This document shows, piece after piece, positions 1 to 10,935 of a DNA stretch of 64,000 nucleotides. The notes under the pieces are model-generated. The model saw nothing but the letters and a program-made list of their open reading frames with translations. It had not been told where the DNA came from and searched no databases. The stretch covers positions 17,763,776 to 17,827,775 of the forward strand of contig OY829662.1 of NCBI GenBank assembly GCA_963691815.1, in the 5' to 3' direction. Position 1 is the stretch's first letter; every line of letters begins with the position of its first letter. Source of the stretch: Echiichthys vipera. Lineage: Eukaryota; Chordata; Actinopteri; Perciformes; Trachinidae. The position numbers were made by a program, and so were the translations under genes.

Positions 1-68
1 GTGAGAAGGATAAGCCCATTAACACACAAATCTAATCTTAATAAGAGCACACTTATACAAGAGCATAC

Positions 69-230
69 CCAGAATATCCACTCGTTTCTCCAAAACCCTG
101 TCCCTCGCATCCAGGATGGACTGCTGGACTGTCACGTCCATTTGGAGTATTTCCAAGGTATCCTTGTGCAGGCTTTTCACACACTCTAAAAGACGCTCTT
201 TCTTGGCGAGGTTTCTCATCGTGGCATACA
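69..230 (-). CDS. hsd17b1: hsd17b1 coding exon 2
   Basis: Acceptor gtttag at 231-236 and donor gtatgc at 63-68. Encodes VYATMRNL through RVDIL, the second beta strand and cofactor-specificity region of the SDR fold. Bases 1-68 are the start of the next intron. Confidence 0.8.
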
Positions 231-401
231 CTAAACAGAAAGCAGCACTTAGTGGCATGTCTTACACTTAAGGAATCCAATAAAAGACTGTCAGCAGTGG
301 TTACCTTTGAATGTTTTGTTGGGGTCTGAAGCTAGCCACACAGCCAGGCTGAGGCCGATTCCCGAAGAGCAGCCCGTGATCAGCACCACCTTCTTATCCA
401 T
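69..401 (-). CDS. hsd17b1: 17-beta-hydroxysteroid dehydrogenase type 1, 5' part (exons 1-2, partial)
   Basis: Short-chain dehydrogenase/reductase; the family member HSD17B1 reduces estrone to estradiol with NADPH in the cytosol. Exon 1 is 305-401 and exon 2 is 69-230, joined by a GT-AG intron (231-304). Together they encode about 86 residues. The N-terminus MDKKVVLITGCSSGIG carries the Rossmann TGxxxGIG motif (residues 9-16). It is followed by LASDPNKTFKVYATMRNL, very close to human HSD17B1 in the LASDP and FKVYAT blocks; Arg38 matches the arginine that contacts the NADP phosphate. Exon 2 ends at VDIL plus one base before a gt donor, just where the family continues with the NAG motif. The catalytic Tyr-Lys exons lie beyond position 1. 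A retinol dehydrogenase 8-like gene is the main alternative; proximity to atp6v0a1 favours hsd17b1. Confidence 0.8.
305..401 (-). CDS. hsd17b1: hsd17b1 coding exon 1 (start codon at 399-401)
   Basis: Encodes 32 residues from the ATG plus one base of a split Val codon, then a gtaac donor at 303-304. The start is chosen because the Rossmann motif begins only eight residues later, as in the family. The base at -3 is T, so the start context is only moderate, with G at +4. Confidence 0.8.
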
Positions 402-3169
402 GGAGTCAACTGTCTGCTTCAATAGAGAGCAGCTGGACTATACGGGATAAGATGGACGCATGTGAAAACTTTCCTTCTCTGTGTTTTCATTTATTTCACT
501 ATCACAAGGCCAGCAACATCTTCCTGTTATCGGCCACCTGGAGCCCTCACATTTTTTCACACGTCCTTGTTGGTATAATTGATTGTTTTCTATTGAGACA
601 GACATATGAGAAGCATTACTATGTTCACTTATTTATACTAGAAATTTAGCTTTTGAGCATGAATGCATAAAATATAATGTACTTTGCCTGTTTGTCCTTT
701 TAAATGCGCCACTGTTATGAGCACCAGGTGGCAGCAAAACATCATAATAACAGGCACACTGACCTCTGGCTGCTCCATTGACGCATAAAGACAATGAGGC
801 GGAGAATAGTCAGAAAGGAGCACAATAGTATTTGAGTTCAAGGCATCAAAGAGGGAAGTGGTGTTCTTTTCTCTGATTTTCAAGACCCTGCATCCTTTTC
901 CCAAGCTTCTGTTAATTGAAAGGGTTATTTTAGGCAGGTCTACCAGAGAGTTGTCCTTTGCTAGTGATGTCGATAATGTTCTTTATATGTGAGACATAGT
1001 AATGTTAATTAAAAGGTTGCATATTCTGAGCATTTAACCACATCTCACAGTCTTTTTCAGCTGATGACAGTGCCGAAGTGGACCTCTGAGATCAGATTAT
1101 TTTCCTCACACATACTGTTTGGAACATAAAGAAATAACCAATGTTCAAACATTTTAAATGTTTTTAAGTAAAGTCTTGCCATTTCATTGGTTTCAGAAGA
1201 CTGAAGTGCTTCACTAAGATACTTTTCAACATCCAAATGTTTCTTAATAAGCCTTTTCATCTGTGATGGCAAGTGTTTAGGTCTTGCAAATCTGAAAATA
1301 CAATGTGGTTGCACGGAGAGGAAACTGTGGGAAAACTTGGCCCATTTCAAAGCAAGAAATTCCAACCATAACCCAGGTGCAGCCCAAGTTCTGAGAAGTG
1401 ATTGGAAAATACATTTTGTGAGAACAAGACAGTATCATGTGTTTTCAGTAGGTGGCGACAAATGCTCAGGTATAAACCCTTCATCTAACGGAGCTAAAAT
1501 CAATATTTAAGAACATAGCATCTACAGATAGAAGCTGTCCAGAAACACTGTGTTTGGATGGAGTCTTAGCGAAAGAAGTGTCACTTATATTCAGGAAATG
1601 TAATATAGATTTTAGAACATAAATGTGACTTCATTTCTGTGAAGCGGCCCTCGCTTATCTTCTTCATCTTTTGTGCCGTGGTGACAACTTTCTGCATTTA
1701 AACTGTTTTAAGTCACAAGTGCTTTCACCTACAGCTGTGTTTCTGACGAGCGCTAACAACTTGCATCTTTGTGCAACTTTTCAGCAGCCTCATTTGAAAG
1801 AATTTCTCCCGCTGATTGAAGCAAACCAAGTAGGAATTTCCTGCCATTTTGTTGCGTTCCTCCCCTTGAGATGGCATCAGCTTGGCTGCTGTCCCAGAGT
1901 CTGTGGGACAGATAACAGCAGGCAGAACCTTTTTCAAATATCTACGACTCCCAAGCATTGTTTAAAATCTTGAACTGCTTGACCTCAGACGTTATTGAGT
2001 TTTAGCTGTTTTATGATTTCATGTGTACATCCTTTCATTCGTTACAAGCTCATCGTGTTCAGGGTCATGAAGTTTGACCTGTATTACTTTACCATAAGCA
2101 TGTGTGCATTTTGCATTGTTACTGTTCTTAGAGAGGAGTTGATGAAGCACATGTACTGTATGTTGCTACTGTGTGCAAACTGCTTGTAGATATAAATATA
2201 ACAAGTAGAAAAAAAATCAAACTCATCTTCTTTCCTCTGTCAACCATGCACAACACTCAGAAGTATGAACTGCACTTCATCCATTACTTCTCTCTGAATC
2301 TATCTTGGCAGCATGGTACATACTATGGTCTATGGTCTAGTGCAGATGGACAGCTTGCTGCTACACGTGGCTGACAGTCTCCCTGAAGGCCACTAATTAC
2401 CAAGAGAGGAGGTACACAGTGGTCTGGAAAAGCCTTTAAAATGACTCCTGGACAAGATTGGCCCTCAGCGCCGAAGAGTAAACAGACTTCTGAAGACCTT
2501 AAAACCCTACATCCCATGTGAACAGCTGTGTCATTTTTGGGAGGAGAATATAGTGTTTTGGAAGGAAGGAGGTATCTGCAACTGTTTCTGGAAGAAACAG
2601 CTCCCATGTGTCAGACAAATTCATGTGCTCACACTTTGTAGAACACAAGTGGATCACATTGGGCTGTGCTATTCCAGGGCAGACACATGTTATGAGTGCA
2701 TGGTGCAGACACAATACAGGCTTTGTGATAACATTAAGTGGCTGCAGAAGCAAATGTACACAACAGGATGTCCCATGTGAAAGTGATGAGCAGAAGTGAA
2801 ACAGTTGAAAGCGTGTTGCGGTGGATGTGGCGAAGCTGAGATGTCACGCTATAGCCTACCTGGCAACAGTTAAATGAGGATAATTGTTACTGGGGGCGTT
2901 TCAGCTGAACTGAATACTGCAGATCTTGCGCAAAGGTGTTGCCTCACTTTTCACATACAAGATGAAACAGCATTATGACCTTTGCAGCTGATAAGGTCGA
3001 ACTTTTTCCTTTATCTTAAAAAGTCTGATATGACGACTGACTGATGCTAACACAGATAAAAAATGGTAGGTTAAAGTAATGGTTGAATGCAAACTTAATC
3101 AAAACCAACCCAAACACTTCAACAGTTCAATTGCATTATGATAATATCCATTTCTCATATCATCTTTAG
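402..3169. other. Spacer upstream of hsd17b1
   Basis: No gene is supported here. It should hold the hsd17b1 promoter and 5' UTR, but I see no clear TATA box or CpG-rich block next to the start. One minus-strand open frame with a splice-acceptor-like 5' edge (1057-1291) is discussed as a finding but is not called a gene. Confidence 0.5.
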
Positions 3170-4175
3170 TTAAAGGTCCCATACCATGCTCATTTTCAGA
3201 TTCATACTTGTATTTTGGGTTCTGCTAGAACATGTTTACTTGCTTTAATCTTCAAAAAACACATGATTTTTCTCATACTGTCTGTCTGAATAAACCTGTA
3301 TTCATCTTCTGTCTGAAACGCTTAGTTTTAGTGTGTGTCTCTTTTAGCTCCCCTGCTGAAAAGCCCAGTCTGCTCTGATTGGTCAGCACTTCCAGGTCCT
3401 CCGCATCTGAGCTCTTGGCATCTGTACACAATCAATGCAGCTATAGAGTGACTGTAAAGACACTGTAGCAGTGTAACTTTCTACTAGGGCTGCAACTATC
3501 AAATATTTTTGTAATCGAGTATTCTACCGATTATTCCATCAATTAATCGAGTAATCGGATATAAAAAAAAAATGTGTTTTTGTTCGAGGTTATGTTTAAC
3601 ATTCATGAAAAACTAAACATTCACGAGGAAAGCTAACGTTATGCATTCTCTTCCTGTTTTGGTTCCTCTCTACGGAAACCACTCTCCTTAATCCGAAACA
3701 GCGGCGCTCGGTGAAGTGCTGTTAACAACGGGCTGCTTTCGCCTCAGACGCTGAATCATCGATGGCGTGCCGCTGTGGTATAACAGTTTCTAGTTAACAG
3801 TGGACACATTGCACCTTTTTGGCTTATTTTTTAAGTGTGAAATGATCCCAAACTTGTTCTCTGCCTTTTCCGGATGTAGCGGTGTGCATCCGTAAAAACG
3901 GTCCTTGTGGAATAATGATCCCTACGCTGAACAGGCCGCATAACACGCAAGATAGGAATTAAACGAATCATCGAGGCAGAGCTTTTGCCTCAAGGAGTTT
4001 TTGTAATCGAGTAACTCCAGTTACTTGAGTAATTGTTTCAGCCCTACTTTCTACCTATATAAAGTAATAGTTGTGACATCATAACTGCACAGAAGTCCTG
4101 AAGGCTTGTCTAAAGACACAGCTTCTGAATACGGGCTGTGTGCATTTCTCTGTGTTTTGAGCATTTTGATTGGTG
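3170..4175 (+). mobile_element. TTAA-flanked miniature transposon, copy A, interrupted by a hAT-like element
   Basis: Begins TTAA at 3170-3173 followed by aggtcccata. It shares with the other copies blocks such as gctcattttcag, ctactagaacatgtttac, ctcatactgtctgtct and cagtctgctctgattggtca. The sequence breaks at 3485 and resumes after 4046 with the block ctacctatat and then tgcacagaagtcctg, tgtgcatttctctgtg. The right terminus is missing or diverged past about 4175. Target TTAA suggests a piggyBac-like non-autonomous element; that assignment is inference. Confidence 0.7.
3485..4046 (+). mobile_element. hAT-like non-autonomous element nested in copy A
   Basis: 562 bp. Its ends are tagggctgcaac and gtttcagcccta, inverted relative to each other with one mismatch. 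It is flanked by a perfect 8-bp duplication ctttctac (3477-3484 and 4047-4054), the length typical of hAT transposition. The interior repeats the theme 'aatcgagtaatcg' and encodes no transposase that I can see. Confidence 0.85.
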
Positions 4176-5249
4176 TTTTTGTCTGGTGTTGTCTCCATGC
4201 TGATGAGTTCATACCGCAGCATTCACATCTGATAACAAATTAATTCCTCTCTATCTGTCTGGGCGGTTTTTATTTCGTTTTGCTAAAACACTGTTTGACT
4301 GTTTTGGTCTAGACTTGAATTTCATGATAATAACCATGCATCTGCATCTGATGAGGTAGAGTTACTGACTCTGTGACCTTTTCCTTCCTCTCTTCTTCAC
4401 ACAGTAGATGCATTAGATTAGATAAAAGTAGATATTATGCCTGGAGACACAAATTTATGGTGTCTCTCCATTTTTTTCACTTTGCATGCATATAGCTCTT
4501 TGCTCACTGAAACAGTAGATTTACAGCATAAACTGTCTACTTGCGAGAGGTCTTGTGCTTGTGTGCGTTGTATATAGTGCTCTTATATAATGTTGCAGGG
4601 ATATGTATGTGGTAAAAATAGAAAGTATCCCCTGTTCTGTGAAACCCATCCAGCACAACTTGGACTGGAGCGAGAGATCGAAAGAATTCCCTCCTCTGAG
4701 AATTTAATCCAGGATGACAAAAACCCAAACCAAGGAGCTATAACTTTATATGTCCATAAACTGCCGCCTGCTGAGAGATGTGGCTCCGACGAATCGCTCT
4801 GTCCTGACGATGGATGGCAGGTTTACTTCAATAACGACTAAAGAGAGAGAGCCTGAGAAAATCACAGTGTATTTTTTCACAAGGTAATACAGCTGGTAAA
4901 ATAATCATGGCTGAAACAGGAGAGCACGTGTGGAAAGTATGAAGTTTTGAACACACGGACACAGAGGCCGAATCAGCACATTTTTCATTTCTAATCTGCA
5001 GAATAGAATTTCCTGAAACCATTCTAGTATAACTAGCTCAAACTTTACGATTATTATACATGATCATTTTAGAATTGTACTTGCATGCAAGTTTGAGAGA
5101 AACACAATCAGTCTGAAACATCAATAAAGCAGCATTATAAGTGAGATTCCCATGGTCTATCCACAGACAAATCCACAGCCTCCCAGAGACTGACTTTAAA
5201 TGAGCCGCCAGGACTTCCATATAGTTTTCGATATCATAGCTATACTATA

Positions 5250-5505
5250 TATAGGTAGAAAGTGCTGCTACAGTGCCGTAACAGTAATTACCCAGCTGCA
5301 ATAATGGTGCAGAGAGAACCGATAGCACAGATGAGGAAGACCTGGAGACACTGATCAATCGTAGCAGACTGGGCTTGAATACAGGTATATTAAGACGGAC
5401 CTTATGAGAAAAACAATGTGTTTTCTGAGTATTTAAACATGTTCTAGTAGAAACCCAAAATACAAATCTGAACCTGAAATTAGCATATGTCCCCTTTTAT
5501 AACAA
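5250..5505 (-). mobile_element. TTAA-type miniature transposon, copy H (reverse orientation)
   Basis: Read on the minus strand it contains ttctactagaacatgttt, a degenerate ctcataaggtccgtct, and the agcccagtctgct block shared with copies A, D, F and G. The left part is diverged and I see no clean far terminus. Confidence 0.6.
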
Positions 5506-8500
5506 AGCCGCAAGACCATAATTCATTGTGCCTGATGCAAGACCAAGACAGAGAGGATTAAAAATTGTCGTCACATTGCGATTTTGCTCTGGGCCCAAGG
5601 GAGGAGTCTGCCTCAGAGTAAGGTCAAAGGTCACTCAGTTCTTGTCATGAGAGGCGATTTGTGCATCATATTTTGTACATATTTATTTTCCCAGAGGTTT
5701 TTGATATATGGGATGGAGGGGTTATGGTAGCCTGGCGGACATGAGACTTTACGTCAGCTGTAACCTTTAGGGCCACTGCCTGACCTGCCAGTTTGCACTC
5801 ACAGTTTGTATACAAAACCTCAGAGCCCCAGGAAGTAACGATGATTGTGTCATGGGAAATGTCCCCTCCGTCCTGAATCAACCACTCAAGGCATTCTTTC
5901 TCTCTGTCAGATTTGGGACATCCTGTTCCTGCTCTTCTCTTGGCCTTTAGGCACTCAAGTCTGGTCTGGGACTAGACCTGACATGTATCTCAGTCATTGC
6001 TCACACTGGAGGAGGTCAACGCAGGACAATTCCAGCGTGCAGCTACACCATCAATTGTTTGGCATTGACAGTCACAAAGGTATCTGAGCTACAGTATGTA
6101 TCGGAGGTTTGTTCCGTTATGAGATCCAGCTGGTAAGATAACATACATGAGAAAATTTAGACTGTCCAAGTGCAGATCTCATCAGTTGGGAAAAGACAGC
6201 ATGTGGTCAATGGTTGAGTGTGGAACACTGAAAGACATTGAACTAAAAATATATATGTTAATATTGGGTGGCTGTATTTGAATTGTATATATGTCGCTAC
6301 TCTGAAACTGTCTAATAGCACACATTCCAGTGTTCTGTCTTTTCTTTCCTCTTGTGTCTTTCGCTCCAGGTGCAGCTGGGGGAGAATGCCAGGCTCTCCA
6401 TGCATCAGTGCCTCACCTCTGATGTGGTGAAATAAAGTGATGGGTGGTGTGTCCGGGCACGGCAAGTGAGTCAGCCATGCTGGTATTTACCGACCATCAC
6501 ATAAAAACACTTCTGAGCAGTACATGCAGGCATGTTTGAGGGCTACAGCCGTCACTCTGCGAAATTTTCTCCCCCGTTCAGTCTCTTATTTTGTGTGAAT
6601 CATTTCTGAATCATGTTTAACTGTGAACTTTCTTGCCTCTCTTCTTCTTCCTCCCACCAACTGGTTGCTTGGATACAGTGTGTTTACAGCAGGGCCAGGA
6701 CACACAGTAACTAAGTGTGTAGACATAACATGGAGCATTGTGTCAGCATGCATGACAGTAAGTGGCAAGACTCTACAAAACTTCCCACAAACATAAACAC
6801 CACATCACACATTAAAAAAAAACAAAAACAAAACATTTGCATTTTGCAGTCATATGTGCCCCGGACTCTCTTTTTCTGAAGCTCTTCCCTGTGTGCTCAT
6901 GTTATGTTTGCATCCCACTTCCCCAGGCTCTTGAATGCATACAACTCACACACAAAAGGAGATTAAGGTACTTCACAGTTGAGCTACACAGTGCTTAAAC
7001 CGGAATAATGAAGTCTTGTCCCAAGGGCGCAAGATTTCATACAGAGGGTGAATACAGGTATATTCAGACATTTCAATAACAAGACCACACCATTGTACGA
7101 TATTGGAGAAGTTTAATTGGAATAGCCGGGAAATGCAAGAAGGTGGGGTGAGGGTGCGTTTAGGTGGGATTAAGAGAGGGGTCGAGGGAATGATGAGAGG
7201 GTGAGACGTGGGTCGATCGTTGGGGATGAATGGTGCGAAACGGGTTGAGGAGTGTATGGATGTCACACCTGCCCGGGGAGCGTGGCTCAGAGTGGGGTTA
7301 CGCCTTGATGTGTGCTGATAAATTAACCCCCCGGGTTCATGTCCAGAAGCCTCTATGCTGTCTCAAAAAGGAGGTAAGAGCGGAGAAGGACGGGGTTTCT
7401 GGGGAAGAGGGTTGTGAAAACTAAGACGATATATATGGTTGCACAGGTAGTTGAGTTAATGAGACACGGGTGTTGCGTTAATGAGACACGGCTTGTTTAA
7501 ATGTGAGGCGTTAGTGATGGAATTAGTAAAGGGAGAGGTGTATGGTCATGTTCCTGAACATCTGTTAAATTAACTACATTTAATTTCCTGCAGTATAGGG
7601 TGGATTTTTATGAACCCATTTATGTTGGAAATGTCTATAAAACACAGGTGACAATTTAAATATAACAATAATAATGTGACTTGAAGCAACCTATTCTATT
7701 ATCAGTCTGTGTTGGGAAATCTCAGAACAGTGGTAATACTCAATGCTCAAATTCACAACTGTATTAGAGCGGATTTTACCGTGTTTATTTCATCGAGGTG
7801 GCGTCTCAAGATTGCTTCCTCTTTGCTTCTTCTTCAGTTGCTTTTGAGCAAGTCCAGTTGAAGTGTGCTGCGCCTTACTTTACAAGAGGCCTTGCTGTGT
7901 CTGAGTTGCATTCTAGCATTTCTTCAAAATAAAATCCTCTACCTCTTTTAAGTTTTTATTGGGGGGAACAAATGCGTATGCTCTTAATATCATGTCCAAC
8001 CTGGGATCTGCATTCATGTCTTGTCCTGTTATTGCTGCTGTTTTCTTTTGTTTAATGCCGCTCCAATATACCACACCTATTTTATTAGTGCACGTAAGCA
8101 CGCCGTTAAAACTGAGCTGCAGTGAAACAGACTGTCAATAACAATCACCTTAGAAAACTGGCCTTTCAGTTCTCAGGAGCGAGGAACACAATGACATCAG
8201 CCTGTACACCTGTGGCATGCAAACCTGCTAAATGCCTCACAGTTTTTTCTTCCCCCGTTCTCTAATTGACGTGTTTGGAGGATCATGTTTCCTCAGCGCC
8301 CATTGGCATATGCTCTGCAGCACAGGCCCAGCATGTTTCCTCACTCCCACAGTTGACAGTTAGTCCTTGTTATTATTTCAACAAATAATTCTCTCTCACG
8401 CCTGAATAGAATTAAATGTCACCTGTCTTCATTTCTGACATACCTGTTCTGGTTTGTCACCAGGAGGTTTTTTTCCAGACACTGTGGATTCTCATTGGTT

Positions 8501-10333
8501 GAATCCTCAACGGTTTTTTTGTTCATGCTTCTTTTAAAAGAAAGCTGTGGTGAAACAAAGATAAAAGAAGATAAAACTCCACCTCAAATCTCTCAGATAA
8601 CTCCAAGCGCTTAGAGTATCTGGGCAACATGTTTGCTTTATGTGATTTATGTTTGTTTTTCTGTTCCGCTTCCTGCTTTAATTCCTGTCAGTCTGTGGCT
8701 AGAACAGCTGGTGAAATAAACACATTTTCATGGCTAAAGGACATTGTTTTAAGTAATACTTTACATTTGAAGAGAAGTTAAATAACTTGTTGTAGAGATT
8801 TTATTGACCTATTTTAATTTTTATCATCCCTTTCCCCCCTTGCACCTGGATTCTTGACATATTGACTTAAACCCAGGTCTTTGAAGGCATCTCCCGGCTG
8901 TGTAACCTTGATCCAAATTCAAATTTCCATTCAGCGTTTGGTCAATAAATTGAAATATGATGCAGATAATGTCTTGCCACATGAAAGAGCTTGTACAAAT
9001 ACAAGACGAATGCCATGATTGGTCATAAAAACATCACATTAACGAAAGATAATATGCCTCTTAAAATCTAAAACACTTTGTTTTGGCTACTTAAGTACCA
9101 GTGAGTTATTATCACAGAGAGTTTTTTTTTTTATCCCAAATAAACAGTGGATTATGTAAATGTTCTTTCTCTACACAGTCTCCCAGATGCAGATACAAAA
9201 CATTCCCAAAAACCATCTGGGTCTTATCACCTCTCAGCATCATTTCCTTCACATAAAACGACCGGGAGCCAAGTCATGCTTGTGCTCAATGTAAATGGTG
9301 CTACGTGCTAATCACACATCACTCCCTATTATGTCATGTCAGTGGCCCTGAATTTTATTGCTGATGTCGATCTGTCCTCCTCCCCTTGTACTGACACTCT
9401 AATGATGTTTTAATGTGTTAGAGTTAAAGGCTAAGGTACATTTGGACAGAGATAGAAGAGGTCACAGTGACATGATGGTGAATTTCTCCGACACCCTCAT
9501 GATAGACGGCAGTTGAATCTGTCGTGAATTTGTGATATGACAGTGCAAAGGTCAATAGAAAACCCTGGGAAACGTGCTGTGCTGCATGAACTACGAGTCC
9601 TCCAACATGAGCACTGAGCTGTATCTCGGGCTAACATTTTTGCTGACAATTTATTATACTTAGCAATTATTATATAAGTGCTTTTTGTCCTATAATTTGG
9701 GTTTTAGAAAGCAAACGTCTGCAACAGATAACGTCAGAGGGAGGAGGAGAGAAGCCCAAACACATAATTATTAGCCGCTGGTTACATAAGATGGTTTTCC
9801 GTGACTTCTCCGATCCAAGATATCAAGTTGAATTCTGAGAGTGACATACATGGCAATCTTCATGATGGGCATGTGGGGAATGCTATGGCATTACAACCCA
9901 ATATGGGCATTAAACCGAGCAGGCGGGCCAGTTTGAGTCTCAATAACATTCCAGCTCCTGTTAGTTTCTGCTCATCACACCTTCACATTCCTTCCTTGTT
10001 TACGGCTCATTTCAGGAAGGTGACAGGATTAAGCGTGTCTGAAAGTATGGGTGGTGCTCATGCCATACACGCCCTGACACTTACACACAGTAATTTAAAA
10101 CGGTGCTGTCACTTAACACTGTTGTTTAATCTTGACTTGAGGTTCCTAAGTGTTTTTTTTTTCACTTTTTATGTGTTTATAAGTTGTAAATACTGGTGTT
10201 TATTAATGTTAACACATCATTTTAATGGTTTTTAAATAGGTAATCCATCACAAATCCTCCATGTTTGACCGGTTACCTTCTGGGTAAGTGCTGCAGAGCC
10301 TCCAGTGATGGTAGTGGTATTCATATACTTTTC
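5506..10333. other. Gene-free spacer
   Basis: About 4.8 kb with no coding region I can support. Open frames here are short or of implausible composition. A small tandem duplication of gttaatgagacacgg occurs at about 7455-7490. Nothing else stands out. Confidence 0.5.
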
Positions 10334-10598
10334 TTAAGGGTCCCATGGCAGCTGGGGAATGACTGTAGCAGCACTGTAGCGGAACTTTCTACCTATATGT
10401 AGTGTTGCTGTTACCTCACAACTGCACAGAAGTGCTGACGGCTTGTTCGATACATACAATTTCGGAATACGGTCTGTGCATTTCTCTGTGCATTGAGCAT
10501 TCTGATACTTTCACAATATTTACATAGTGCCTCAGCAGGCCTTATAATAAAAAGGAAAAAATGGGGCTATCTCACTATTTACAATGTGGGACCTTTAA
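10334..10598 (+). mobile_element. TTAA-type miniature transposon, copy B (both ends present, internally deleted)
   Basis: Left TTAA at 10334-10337 followed by gggtcccatg; right end caatgtgggacct running into TTAA at 10595-10598. The two ends are inverted copies (aggtccca core), so this copy defines the family termini and the TTAA target duplication. It also contains an uninterrupted ctttctacctatat at about 10388, the empty site matching the hAT insertion in copy A. Confidence 0.75.
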
Positions 10599-10730
10599 GT
10601 TAAAGTACCAATTCAAAATATCGAGTAAAAGTACAAATGTGTTATCAACTAAATGTACTTGAAATATCAAAAGATTCTGGTCCTGCTTTAAGCAACATTT
10701 TACTGTTGTAGCTGCTCAAGGTAGAACAAG

Positions 10731-10934
10731 TTTTTTTTTTTTTTTTTAAAGATTATTTTTTTGGGCAGTTTTCCAAGCCTTTTTTATACAGGACAGACAG
10801 GAAATTGGGTGAGAGAGAGAGGGGGAGGCATGCAGCAAAGGGTCGCAGGTCGGAGGCAAACCCGCTGCCACTCCCTCGAGGACCTTCAGCGTCTTTACAT
10901 GGGGCGACTGATCTAACCACTCAGCGGCCGCCCA
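10731..10934 (-). mobile_element. tRNA-derived SINE
   Basis: On the minus strand the 5' head reads ggcggccgctgagtggttag, fitting a polymerase III A box (TGAGTGGTTAG). It is followed about 60 bases later by ggtttgcctccgacc, a degenerate B box. The body ends in cacccaatttcctgtctgtcc and an A-rich tail, seen as T at 10731-10747. This head-body-tail order is that of a fish tRNA-derived SINE. I could not find convincing target-site duplications. Confidence 0.7.
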
Positions 10935-10935
10935 T

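Noticed and set aside
7441..7490. Direct repeat of gttaatgagacacgg considered as a CRISPR-like or regulatory array
   Set aside because: Only two units and eukaryotic context; a simple tandem duplication.
9801..10235. 144-codon plus-strand open frame
   Set aside because: No recognisable domain, no splice or start context, composition drifts to Phe/Leu-rich tail from AT-rich DNA; judged a chance frame.
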